A stretch of DNA of 64,000 nt, taken from positions 4,774,001-4,838,000 of the forward strand of contig NZ_CP108053.1 in NCBI RefSeq assembly GCF_036173105.1, given 5' to 3'. The position numbers were made by a program, and so were the translations under genes. The stretch is from Streptomyces sp. NBC_00287. Its GTDB lineage: Bacteria > Actinomycetota > Actinomycetes > Streptomycetales > Streptomycetaceae. Shown piece after piece: positions 25,384 to 33,722 of this stretch; within the stretch, counting starts at the first letter, position 1; each line of letters begins with the position of its first letter. The notes beneath the pieces were generated by a model, which worked only from the letters and a program-made list of their open reading frames with translations, was not told the origin of the DNA and searched no databases.

Positions 25384-27648
25384 ATGAACGCGCCGTACGA
25401 CGGTGACCGCGGCCAGGGCGCGGGCAGCTCGGGCTACCCCGAAGGCCCGCCGCCCGAGCACGGCCAGGTGCCGTCGCAGCCCCCCGCGGACATGTACCTC
25501 CAGGACGCCTACGACCAGGACCCCTACCGCGCCCAGGACCTCTCGGCCCAGGACCCGGTCGCCGAGGCGCTCTACGACCGCGCCGCGCACCCTCCGCCCC
25601 CTCCGGGCACGTACGCGCCGCAGCAGCCGTTGTACGCCCAGCCTCAGCAGTCGCCGTACGCCCCCGACCCGAATGTGTGGGCCCAGACCCCGGCGCCCGA
25701 GCCGGACGGCGCCACCCAGTACCTGCCCTACGGCGACGACCCGCGCACCACGCAGTACGTGGGCGTCGACGACCTGGTCACCCATTCCTCCGACGAGCGC
25801 CACGAGCCCGACGCCTTCGCGCACCTGTTCAGGGACCAGCAGCAGGGCGGTCGCCCGCCCTACGAGCAGCCGTCGGTGCCGGGCCCGGCAGCGGAGCCCG
25901 GGCAGTACCAGCAGCCGCAGACGCCCGCCGCACCCCCGGCCGACGCGACCATGAACCTCGGCACCGCACCCGTACCGCCCCCGGCCTCACCGGCTTCCGC
26001 GGCTCCCGCCAAGCAGGGCGGGAAGGCCGGAGGCCTGCTGAAGTCGAGCGCGGTGATGGCGGCGGGCACGATGGTGTCCCGGCTGACCGGGTTCATTCGC
26101 TCGGCGATGATCGTGTCGGCCCTCGGTGTGGGTCTGCTCGGCGACACCTTCCAGGTCGCCTACCAGCTGCCGACGATGATCTACATCCTGACCGTCGGCG
26201 GCGGCCTCAACTCCGTCTTCGTGCCGCAGCTGGTGCGCGCGATGAAGGACGACGAGGACGGCGGTGAGGCGTACGCGAACCGTCTGCTGACCCTGGTGAT
26301 GGTGGCGCTCGCCACTCTCACCGCACTCGCGATGTTCGCCGCGCCGCTCCTGGTCCGCGCGCTGTCCACCCCCGTCGCCAACAACGCCGCCGCCAACGAC
26401 GTGGCGGTCACCTTCACCCGCTTCTTCCTGCCCTCGATCTTCTTCATGGGCGTCCATGTGGTGATGGGTCAGATCCTCAACGCGCGCGGCAGGTTCGGCG
26501 CGATGATGTGGACGCCGGTCCTGAACAACATCGTCATCATCGTGACGCTCGGGATGTTCCTCTGGGTGTACGGCACCGCGGAGCGCTCCGGCATGGCGGT
26601 CACCAGCATCCCGCCCGAGGGCCAGCGACTTCTCGGCATCGGTGTGCTGCTCGGCCTGGTCGTACAGGCCCTGGCGATGATCCCGTACCTGCGCGAGACG
26701 GGCTTCCGGCTGCGGCTGCGCTTCGACTGGAAGGGTCACGGCCTCGGCAAGGCGGCCATGCTCGCCAAGTGGACGATCCTGTTCGTCCTGGCCAACCAGG
26801 CGGGTGCGCTCGTCGTCACCCAGCTGTCCACCGCCGCAGGCATCGACGCCGACGTCGACGGAACCGGCTTCGCCGCCTACGCCAACGCCCAGCTGATCTG
26901 GGGTCTGCCGCAGGCCATCATCACCGTCTCGCTGATGGCCGCCCTGCTGCCGCGGCTCTCGCGCTCGGCGGCCGAGGGCGACCGCGGCGCCGTCCGGGAC
27001 GACATCTCCCAGGGCCTGCGGACAACAGCGGTCGCGATCGTCCCCATCGCCTTCGGATTCGTGGCCCTGGGCATCCCGATGTGCACGCTGATGTTCGGCA
27101 CCTCGGGCACCAGCGAGGCCACCAACATGGGCTACATGCTGATGGCCTTCGGCCTCGGCCTCATCCCGTACTCCGTGCAGTACGTGGTGCTGCGCGCCTT
27201 CTACGCCTACGAGGACACCCGAACTCCCTTCTACAACACGGTCATCGTGGCGGCCGTCAACGCCATCGCCTCGGCCGTCTGCTTCTTCGTCATCCCGGCC
27301 CGCTGGGCCGTCGTCGGCATGGCCGCCTCGTACGGCCTGGCCTACGCGATCGGCGTCGGCGTCGCCTGGGCCCGACTGCGCAGGAAGCTGGGCGGCGACC
27401 TGGACGGTGCGCGGGTGATGCGTACGTACGCGAGGCTCGCCATCGCCTCGATCCCGGCCGCGCTGCTGAGCGGCGCGGCCTGCTACGGCATCGCCCAGAG
27501 CCTCGGCCAGGGCGTCGTCGGCTCCTTCGCCGCCCTCCTGGCGGGTGGCGCCGTGCTGCTCGGGATGTTCTTCGTCTTCGCCCGCAAGATGCGCATCGAG
27601 GAGTTGAACTCGCTGGTCGGGATGGTCCGCGGGCGTCTGGGGCGCTGA
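25384..27648 (+). CDS. murJ: lipid II flippase MurJ (MviN)
   Basis: 754 residues. The first ~215 are a disordered Pro/Gln/Tyr-rich cytoplasmic extension. The MurJ core starts at about residue 219 (LLKSSAVMAAGTMVSRLTGFIRSAMI) and shows about 14 membrane spans, including the conserved GRFG and YEDTRTPF regions. MurJ flips lipid II to the outer face of the membrane for use by PBPs such as the one at 13743. It lies between DUF6049 and the pseudokinase gene in one direction. Confidence 0.95.
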   Translation: MNAPYDGDRGQGAGSSGYPEGPPPEHGQVPSQPPADMYLQDAYDQDPYRAQDLSAQDPVAEALYDRAAHPPPPPGTYAPQQPLYAQPQQSPYAPDPNVWAQTPAPEPDGATQYLPYGDDPRTTQYVGVDDLVTHSSDERHEPDAFAHLFRDQQQGGRPPYEQPSVPGPAAEPGQYQQPQTPAAPPADATMNLGTAPVPPPASPASAAPAKQGGKAGGLLKSSAVMAAGTMVSRLTGFIRSAMIVSALGVGLLGDTFQVAYQLPTMIYILTVGGGLNSVFVPQLVRAMKDDEDGGEAYANRLLTLVMVALATLTALAMFAAPLLVRALSTPVANNAAANDVAVTFTRFFLPSIFFMGVHVVMGQILNARGRFGAMMWTPVLNNIVIIVTLGMFLWVYGTAERSGMAVTSIPPEGQRLLGIGVLLGLVVQALAMIPYLRETGFRLRLRFDWKGHGLGKAAMLAKWTILFVLANQAGALVVTQLSTAAGIDADVDGTGFAAYANAQLIWGLPQAIITVSLMAALLPRLSRSAAEGDRGAVRDDISQGLRTTAVAIVPIAFGFVALGIPMCTLMFGTSGTSEATNMGYMLMAFGLGLIPYSVQYVVLRAFYAYEDTRTPFYNTVIVAAVNAIASAVCFFVIPARWAVVGMAASYGLAYAIGVGVAWARLRRKLGGDLDGARVMRTYARLAIASIPAALLSGAACYGIAQSLGQGVVGSFAALLAGGAVLLGMFFVFARKMRIEELNSLVGMVRGRLGR

Positions 27649-27766
27649 GGCGGGGGTAAGCGCACAACCATCGTCCGCCATCGCGTGTCGTGCATAGCGG
27701 CGGACTGTGGGCACAATTGGTTTCGGCGTCTCATAGCGCGCAACGGATGGGGAGGCAGGAGCGACG

Positions 27767-29467
27767 GTGGCGGAACGGAGCACGGCTGCCGTCGACGTGG
27801 CAGACAACAGCGGCGACGAGCCGCTGACCGCACAGGCGGACCAGTCCACGGCCGACGGGGTGGCCAAGAATCGGGAGCGGGACACGGACACCGACGAGGC
27901 ACAGGGGAGTGGCGGGACCGAGGGTTCCGGGAAGGCCTCACCACCCGAACTGCACAGCGGCCACAAACTCGCCAGACGCTACCGGCTGGAGGAGTGCGTC
28001 ACCCGTCTGGACGGTTTCAGCAGTTGGCGTGCGGTGGACGAGAAGCTGCGGCGCGCCGTCGGCGTCCACATCCTGCCGGCGGACCACTCACGGGCCCGCT
28101 CCGTACTGGCTGCCGCCCGCTCCTCCGCGCTGCTCGGCGACCCCCGTTTCGTCCAGGTGCTCGACGCCGTCGAGGAGAACGACCTCGTCTACGTCGTCCA
28201 CGAGTGGCTGCCCGACGCCACCGAGCTGACCACGCTGTTGTCCTCGGGCCCGCTGGAGCCGTACGACGGCTACCAGATGGTCGCCCAGGTCGCCTCCGCC
28301 ATGGCCGCCGCGCACCGTGAGGGCCTCGCCCATCTGCGGCTGAACCCCAACGCGGTGCTGCGCACGTCGAGCGGGCAGTGGCGCATCCGCGGACTGGCCG
28401 TCAACGCCGCGCTGCGCGGCATCAGTTCGGACACCCCGCAGCGCACCGACACGGAGTCGATCGGCGCCCTGCTGTACGCGGCGCTCACCCAGCGCTGGCC
28501 GTACGAGAACGACGCCTACGGTCTGTCCGGGCTGCCCAAGGACGTCGGCCTGATCGCCCCCGACCAGGTACGGGCCGGTGTCCACCGCGGTCTGTCCGAG
28601 CTGTCCATGCGCGCGCTCGTCAACGACGGCGCGACCGCCTCCCGGCACGAGGCCGCGTGCACGACGCCGGAGGAGCTGGTGAAGGCGATCAGCGAGATGC
28701 CCCGCATCCGCCCGCCGGAGCCGGCGTTCACCGCACCGCCGGAGTACCAGCGCACGACGTACCAGCAGGGCACCTACGGCCGCCAGTCCCCGCACCCGGG
28801 CGCCACCCAGCCGGTCCCCGCCCCGCCGCCCCCGCTGCAGAGCCGCACGGGCAGGGCGCTGAAGTGGGCCGTCTCGGCCCTCCTCATCGCCGCCCTGGGC
28901 CTGGGCAGCTGGCAACTGGCGGACGCCCTCATGGAGCACGGCAATCCGTCGGGCGAATCGGAGCAGACGCAGACGACGGACGGGGACGACAAGAGCCCGA
29001 ACAAGCCGTCGGCAGGCAAGCCGGTCGCCATCCAGGAAGCCCATGCCTTCGACCCGTACGGCGACGACGGTTCGGAGTACCCGGAAGACGTGGACAAGGT
29101 CTACGACGCCGACCCGAAGTCGTACTGGCAGACGAGCTACTACGAGGGCGCCAACTTCGGAAACCTGAAGTCGGGCGTCGGCGTCATCCTCGACCTCGGC
29201 AAGGCCCAGAAGGTCGGCAACGTGGCGGTCAGCTTCATGGGGAGTACGTCCGTCGAACTCCTTGCCGCTTCCGGTGACGACGGTGTGATGCCGACGTCGT
29301 ACGAGGGCTACACCAAGGTCGCCGAGGGTTCGGGCACGACGGTGACGCTCAAGCCGGACAAGAACCTCAACTCCCGTTACCTGCTGGTGTGGCTGACCGA
29401 GCTGCCGATACAGGCCGACGACGGCAAGTGGCGCGGCAGGGTCATGGACATCAAGGTGACCAGCTGA
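27767..29467 (+). CDS. membrane pseudokinase, probable MurJ partner
   Basis: 566 residues from a GTG at 27767 with GGAGGCAGGA before it. Residues ~60-310 have a protein-kinase shape but lack the glycine loop, the catalytic lysine (VGVHILP where VAVK is expected), the HRD motif (HLRLNPNAV instead) and DFG, so it should be inactive. A Pro-rich linker, one membrane span near 366-388 and an exterior discoidin-like beta domain (AHAFDPYGDDGSEY to VMDIKVTS) follow. Mycobacterial MviN carries the same pseudokinase and exterior domains on one chain; here they are separate. Confidence 0.85.
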   Translation: MAERSTAAVDVADNSGDEPLTAQADQSTADGVAKNRERDTDTDEAQGSGGTEGSGKASPPELHSGHKLARRYRLEECVTRLDGFSSWRAVDEKLRRAVGVHILPADHSRARSVLAAARSSALLGDPRFVQVLDAVEENDLVYVVHEWLPDATELTTLLSSGPLEPYDGYQMVAQVASAMAAAHREGLAHLRLNPNAVLRTSSGQWRIRGLAVNAALRGISSDTPQRTDTESIGALLYAALTQRWPYENDAYGLSGLPKDVGLIAPDQVRAGVHRGLSELSMRALVNDGATASRHEAACTTPEELVKAISEMPRIRPPEPAFTAPPEYQRTTYQQGTYGRQSPHPGATQPVPAPPPPLQSRTGRALKWAVSALLIAALGLGSWQLADALMEHGNPSGESEQTQTTDGDDKSPNKPSAGKPVAIQEAHAFDPYGDDGSEYPEDVDKVYDADPKSYWQTSYYEGANFGNLKSGVGVILDLGKAQKVGNVAVSFMGSTSVELLAASGDDGVMPTSYEGYTKVAEGSGTTVTLKPDKNLNSRYLLVWLTELPIQADDGKWRGRVMDIKVTS

Positions 29468-29549
29468 GCGAAGGGGCCACGAACTCGTTTCTGTTGAGTT
29501 CGACTGCAGCTACTACGCTCGGAGCGATGGCTGGAGGGAGGGGACACCG

Positions 29550-30272
29550 TTGGGCGACGCCACGAGTGACGCCATGAGCGATCACGATCTCCTCGCTCGC
29601 CATGTCGAGGGCGACCCCGAAGCCTTCGCCGAGCTCGTACGGCGGCACCGGGACCGGCTGTGGGCCGTGGCCCTGCGCACCCTGGGCGACCGCGAGGAGG
29701 CCGCTGACGCCGTCCAGGACGCGCTGGTCTCCGCCTACCGTGCCGCCCACACCTTCCGTGGCCAGTCGGCCGTCACGACCTGGCTGCACCGGATCACGGT
29801 GAACGCCTGCCTCGACCGGGCCCGTAAAGCTGCCTCCCGGAAGACGTCCCCTGTCGATGACACCGAGCGGCTGGAGCAGCTCCTGGAGCCGCACGAGTCG
29901 GCTGCGGCACCGGCGGAGCGGAACGATCTGCATCGGCAGTTGCTGGAAGCCCTCGGCACGCTTCCGCCCGATCAGCGGGCCGCCCTCGTCCTCGTGGACA
30001 TGCAGGGGTATCCCGTCGCCGAGGCCGCCCGGATCCTCGATGTCCCCACCGGCACCGTGAAGAGCCGGTGCGCGCGGGGCAGAGCCAGACTGCTGCCGCT
30101 CCTCAGTCATCTGCGGCCGGAAAACGCCGGTGGCGGCAAGAAGCCGAGCGAGCGGCGGAACCGCACGGAGGGGACATCCGTCCCACCGGCAGCGGGACCA
30201 GGTGCCGCAGGTCCGGGCGATGCCGGGCCAAGTGATTCAGCTGCTGTGAAGGGCGGAGGTGGGCGAGCGTGA
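29550..30272 (+). CDS. sigM: ECF RNA polymerase sigma factor SigM
   Basis: 240 residues from a TTG at 29550 that is preceded by GGAGGGAGGGGAC; the ATG at 29574 has no such site. Region 2 runs from LLARHVEGDPEAFAELVRRHRDRLW through DAVQDALVSAYRAAHTF; region 4 is LPPDQRAALVLVDMQGYPVAEAARILDVPTGTVKSR. A disordered Gly/Ala/Pro tail follows. ECF factors direct stress regulons; this one overlaps an anti-sigma gene by GTGA. A short inverted repeat at 29480-29502 lies upstream. Confidence 0.92.
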   Translation: MGDATSDAMSDHDLLARHVEGDPEAFAELVRRHRDRLWAVALRTLGDREEAADAVQDALVSAYRAAHTFRGQSAVTTWLHRITVNACLDRARKAASRKTSPVDDTERLEQLLEPHESAAAPAERNDLHRQLLEALGTLPPDQRAALVLVDMQGYPVAEAARILDVPTGTVKSRCARGRARLLPLLSHLRPENAGGGKKPSERRNRTEGTSVPPAAGPGAAGPGDAGPSDSAAVKGGGGRA

Positions 30273-31183
30273 CGTCGACGACAGACACGGCCGGGCACCC
30301 GGAAGTCACCGAGCTCTCCGACCTCACCGAGGGCCTCCTGCCCGCCTCCCGGAGCGCGGCCGTACGACGGCATCTGGCCGAGTGCGAGCTGTGCGCGGAC
30401 GTCTACGCCTCACTGGAGGAGATCCGGGGCCTGCTGGGAACCCTGCCGGGCCCACCACGGATGCCCGCCGATGTCGCGGGACGGATCGACGCAGCCCTCG
30501 CCGCGGAGGCACTGCTGAACGCCACGGCTCCCGAGGACACGAAGGCCCCGGTGCTCCTCGTCACACCCCAGGGCTCCGACGACGACACGCATGTTTCACG
30601 TGAAACATCGGTCACGGCAGGCCGTCCCTCGGGCCACGCCCGTACCTCCACCACCGGCCCCGGCCGCAAGGACCGCCGACGGGGCGGACGCCGTCGTATC
30701 GCCGTCCTCGGCACCGTCTTCACGGCGGCCGCCCTCGGACTCGGGTCCGTACTACTCGCCTCGTTCAACGACGGATCAAACGGCGGCTCCGACGGTGGCC
30801 AGTCCACCTCTGACACCTTCGCCGCGAGCACCCTGGAGCGGCAGGTCACCGATCTCCTCGCCGAGACGTCCGCGGCCGACGGCCGTACCCCGCGCAGCAG
30901 CATGGGCGTGAATTCCGCTCCCAGCTCAGACGAACACCATGTCTTCAAGCAGCCCACGGTTCCCGGCTGCGTCCAGGAAGGCATCGGGCGCAAGGACGCC
31001 GACACTGCCCTGGCGACCGAGAACGGCACCTACAAGGGCACCGAGGCGCTGCTCGTGGTGCTGCCCGACGCCTCTGATACCACCAAGGTCACCGCCTACA
31101 TCGTCGCCACGGCCTGCGTGAGTGACCCCTCCGTGGGCAAGGCCGAGGTTCTGCTGACCAACACCTACACCCGCACCTCCTGA
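30269..31183 (+). CDS. zinc-type transmembrane anti-sigma factor (probable SigM antagonist)
   Basis: 304 residues from a GTG at 30269 that overlaps the sigM stop by four bases. The N-terminal ~70 residues contain H35-x3-C39-x2-C42 (RHLAECELCADVY), the ZAS motif of zinc-binding anti-sigma factors. One membrane span lies near residues 146-168 and an exterior domain with two cysteines (VPGCVQE, TACVSD) makes up the rest. It probably holds SigM at the membrane. An exact parS at 30593 encodes the peptide VSRET within it. Confidence 0.85.
   Translation: MTSTTDTAGHPEVTELSDLTEGLLPASRSAAVRRHLAECELCADVYASLEEIRGLLGTLPGPPRMPADVAGRIDAALAAEALLNATAPEDTKAPVLLVTPQGSDDDTHVSRETSVTAGRPSGHARTSTTGPGRKDRRRGGRRRIAVLGTVFTAAALGLGSVLLASFNDGSNGGSDGGQSTSDTFAASTLERQVTDLLAETSAADGRTPRSSMGVNSAPSSDEHHVFKQPTVPGCVQEGIGRKDADTALATENGTYKGTEALLVVLPDASDTTKVTAYIVATACVSDPSVGKAEVLLTNTYTRTS
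30593..30606. promoter_or_regulatory. parS: parS site inside the anti-sigma gene
   Basis: Exact GTTTCACGTGAAAC read in frame as Val-Ser-Arg-Glu-Thr in the linker between the ZAS domain and the membrane span, a position that tolerates almost any sequence. Confidence 0.93.
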
Positions 31184-31267
31184 GCACCCGCTCCCGGCGC
31201 GAACGCTTCGTCTCCGCCCCGCGTGGTATGCGCTACGGTGTCGCCCCTTCGTGTGCCCGGACACAGC

Positions 31268-31294
31268 GGGAATGCGCGCCCCTTAGGATCCGTT
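31268..31294 (+). promoter_or_regulatory. SigR-type promoter of trxBA
   Basis: GGGAAT at 31268-31273 and GTT at 31292-31294 are separated by exactly 18 bases, matching the thiol-stress sigma factor SigR promoter (GGAAT-N18-GTT). It lies about 70 bases before the trxB GTG. trxBA is a classic SigR target in Streptomyces coelicolor. Confidence 0.88.
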
Positions 31295-31365
31295 GGGTGG
31301 GGTGAGAGTCCCGAAAGGGGCTCCCACCGGACCTATGACGCAGTCCAGAGACGAGGAATCAAGCC

Positions 31366-32334
31366 GTGAGCGACGTCCGAAACGTGATCATCATCGGCTC
31401 CGGGCCCGCCGGCTACACGGCGGCGCTCTACACCGCGCGCGCGTCGCTGAAGCCGCTGGTGTTCGAGGGTGCCGTCACCGCAGGTGGCGCCCTGATGAAC
31501 ACCACCGAGGTCGAGAACTTCCCCGGCTTCCAGGACGGCATCATGGGCCCCGAGCTCATGGACAACATGCGCGGCCAGGCCGAGCGCTTCGGCGCCGAGC
31601 TCGTTCCGGACGACATCGTGTCCGCCGATCTCTCCGGTGAGATCAAGACCGTCACCGACACCGCGGGCACCGTGCACCGGGCCAAGGCCGTCATCGTCGC
31701 CACCGGCTCCCAGCACCGCAAGCTCGGCCTGCCGAACGAGGACGCCCTCTCCGGCCGCGGCGTCTCCTGGTGCGCCACCTGTGACGGCTTCTTCTTCAAG
31801 GACCAGGACATCGCCGTGATCGGCGGCGGCGACACCGCGATGGAGGAGGCCACCTTCCTCTCGCGTTTCGCCAAGTCCGTGACGATCGTCCACCGCCGTG
31901 ACACCCTGCGCGCCTCCAAGGCGATGCAGGACCGTGCCTTCGCCGACCCGAAGATCAAGTTCGTCTGGGACAGCGAGGTCGCCGAGGTCCAGGGCGACCA
32001 GAAGCTCTCGGGTCTGAAGCTGCGCAACGTCAAGACCGGCGAGCTCTCCGACCTTCCGGTCACCGGCCTGTTCATCGCGATCGGCCACGACCCGCGCACC
32101 GAGCTCTTCAAGGGCCAGCTGGAGCTGGACGAGGAGGGCTACCTCAAGGTCGACGCCCCCTCGACCCGCACCAACCTCACCGGTGTCTTCGGCGCCGGCG
32201 ACGTGGTCGACCACACCTACCGCCAGGCGATCACCGCGGCCGGCACCGGCTGCTCCGCCGCCCTCGACGCCGAGCGCTTCCTCTCCGCCCTCGCGGACGA
32301 GGAGAAGGCCGAGCCCGAGAAGACCGCTGTCTGA
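31366..32334 (+). CDS. trxB: thioredoxin reductase
   Basis: 322 residues from a GTG at 31366. FAD-binding start NVIIIGSGPAGYTAALYTARA, redox pair Cys136-Ala-Thr-Cys139 in WCATCDGFF, NADPH site VIGGGDTAMEEATFL and C-terminal FAD block GVFGAGDVVD. It passes electrons from NADPH to thioredoxin TrxA, the next gene. Controlled by the SigR promoter upstream and probably also by read-through from sigM. Confidence 0.98.
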   Translation: MSDVRNVIIIGSGPAGYTAALYTARASLKPLVFEGAVTAGGALMNTTEVENFPGFQDGIMGPELMDNMRGQAERFGAELVPDDIVSADLSGEIKTVTDTAGTVHRAKAVIVATGSQHRKLGLPNEDALSGRGVSWCATCDGFFFKDQDIAVIGGGDTAMEEATFLSRFAKSVTIVHRRDTLRASKAMQDRAFADPKIKFVWDSEVAEVQGDQKLSGLKLRNVKTGELSDLPVTGLFIAIGHDPRTELFKGQLELDEEGYLKVDAPSTRTNLTGVFGAGDVVDHTYRQAITAAGTGCSAALDAERFLSALADEEKAEPEKTAV

Positions 32335-32374
32335 CCTCCACCCGCCCCACGCACCAACAGTTAAGGAGCCCGCC

Positions 32375-32707
32375 GTGGCCGGCACCCTGAAGAATGTGAC
32401 TGACGACTCCTTCGAGCAGGACGTCATCAAGAGCGACAAGCCCGTCCTGGTGGACTTCTGGGCCGCCTGGTGCGGTCCGTGCCGCCAGATCGCGCCGTCC
32501 CTTGAGGCCATTGCCGCCGAGTACGGCGACAAGATCGAGATCGTCAAGCTGAACATCGACGAAAACCCGGGTACGGCCGCCAAGTACGGCGTCATGTCCA
32601 TCCCGACGCTGAACGTCTACCAGAACGGCGAGGTCGCCAAGACCATCGTCGGCGCGAAGCCGAAGGCCGCGATCCTCCGCGACCTCGAGGACTTCATCGC
32701 CGAGTAA
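32375..32707 (+). CDS. trxA: thioredoxin
   Basis: 110 residues from a GTG at 32375 with AAGGAG before it. Active site W-Cys33-Gly-Pro-Cys36 within LVDFWAAWCGPCRQIAP, then the cis-proline loop SIPTL. It reduces cytoplasmic disulfides and is recycled by TrxB. The gene ends just before a parS site and a strong terminator. Confidence 0.98.
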   Translation: MAGTLKNVTDDSFEQDVIKSDKPVLVDFWAAWCGPCRQIAPSLEAIAAEYGDKIEIVKLNIDENPGTAAKYGVMSIPTLNVYQNGEVAKTIVGAKPKAAILRDLEDFIAE

Positions 32708-32720
32708 CCGAGCAGTCGTT

Positions 32721-32734
32721 GTTTCACGTGAAAC
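32721..32734. promoter_or_regulatory. parS: parS site
   Basis: Exact GTTTCACGTGAAAC between the trxA stop and its terminator. Confidence 0.93.
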
Positions 32735-32740
32735 ACGAAT

Positions 32741-32765
32741 GGGCCAGCCCCTGAGGGGCTGGCCC
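32741..32765. terminator. trxA terminator, probably bidirectional
   Basis: Perfect 11-base arms (32741-32751 and 32755-32765) with a three-base loop TGA. The leftward acetyltransferase gene ends 22 bases beyond it, so both genes may use it. Confidence 0.88.
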
Positions 32766-32786
32766 ATTCGCTTGCCCGAAGAGACT

Positions 32787-33404
32787 TCACAGCGGCCGCA
32801 GCGCCGGTTCCTTCTGTACGGCCCCCAGCAGCCGGTCCAGCGCCATCTCCACGTCTTCCTTCCAGGAGAGCGTCGTCCGCAGCTCCAGCCTCAGCCTCGG
32901 GTACGTGGGATGGGGCCGCACGGTCTTGAAGCCCACGGCCAGCAAGTGATCGGCAGGGAGCACACAGGCGGGCTCCTTCCAGCGCGCGTCCCCGAAGGCC
33001 TCGATCGCTTTGAAGCCCCGCCGCAACAGATCCTTGGCGACCGTCTGGACCATCACCCGCCCCAGCCCCTGCCCCTGATACCCCGGCATGATGAACGCCG
33101 TCATCAACTGCACGGCGTCGGGAGACACCGGGCTCGTGGGGAACGCGGTCGAGCGAGGGACATAGGCCGGAGGCGCGTACAGCACAAAGCCCACGGGGAC
33201 ATCGTCGACGTAGACAACCCGGCCGCAGGATCCCCAGTCCAGCAGAACGGCGGAGATCCAGGCTTCCTTCTCCAGCGCTGGAGTGCCGGCGGCTACCGCG
33301 GCCTCGCCACTGACTGGATCCAGCTCCCAGAAGACACACGAGCGGCAACGCTTGGGAAGGTCCTGAAGGTTGTCCAGCGTGAGCGGTACGAGCCGACGCC
33401 CCAT
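32787..33404 (-). CDS. GNAT-family N-acetyltransferase
   Basis: 205 residues from the ATG at 33404, with GAGGA before it. The N-terminus has two cysteines (RCRSCVFWELDP), and the acetyl-CoA site is MPGYQGQGLGRVMVQTVAKDL. Substrate unknown. It lies downstream of parAB on the same strand, behind the parB terminator. A further frame overlaps its 5' end (see next entry). Confidence 0.85.
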   Translation of the reverse strand: MGRRLVPLTLDNLQDLPKRCRSCVFWELDPVSGEAAVAAGTPALEKEAWISAVLLDWGSCGRVVYVDDVPVGFVLYAPPAYVPRSTAFPTSPVSPDAVQLMTAFIMPGYQGQGLGRVMVQTVAKDLLRRGFKAIEAFGDARWKEPACVLPADHLLAVGFKTVRPHPTYPRLRLELRTTLSWKEDVEMALDRLLGAVQKEPALRPL

Positions 33405-33550
33405 GAAGGCTGATCCTCGCTTCCCTCGCCCGCTGCATCACGGGCGGCTGTCAGGGCGCTCCTTTCCCTGAGCAGGCTGCCGACGAACCCGCCGACCGCG
33501 CCCAGGCCGAGGCCCGCGCTCACCAGTCCGGTCCGGCTCACCGTTCGCAT
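33293..33550 (-). CDS. possible small membrane protein overlapping the acetyltransferase start
   Basis: 85 residues from the ATG at 33550, preceded by GGGGAGGCGGGGG. A short hydrophobic Gly-rich segment near residues 8-24 (GLVSAGLGLGAVGGFVGSLL) then a polar tail. Its last ~37 codons overlap the 5' end of the acetyltransferase in another frame. The ribosome binding site and the membrane segment support it, the overlap and lack of any known family count against it. Confidence 0.4.
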   Translation of the reverse strand: MRTVSRTGLVSAGLGLGAVGGFVGSLLRERSALTAARDAAGEGSEDQPSWGVGSYRSRWTTFRTFPSVAARVSSGSWIQSVARPR

Positions 33551-33644
33551 GGCCCCCGCCTCCCCTAAGAGGTGCCGCCAGGTGGATGCGCCATACCGAT
33601 CGCATCGTATCCACGATGCGATTCCATCGATACCGCCAGAAAGC

Positions 33645-33691
33645 AAAGGGCGGGCCGTGTTCCGGTACACACCGGATACGGCCCGCCCTTT
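33645..33691 (-). terminator. parAB terminator
   Basis: Perfect 14-base outer arms (33645-33658 and 33678-33691) that begin AAAGGGCGGG, enclosing a second smaller hairpin, 32 bases after the parB stop. The A run on the plus strand reads as a T run in the parB direction. Confidence 0.88.
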
Positions 33692-33722
33692 GTCGGCCCA
33701 CCATGGAACAAGGCCCAGGAGC

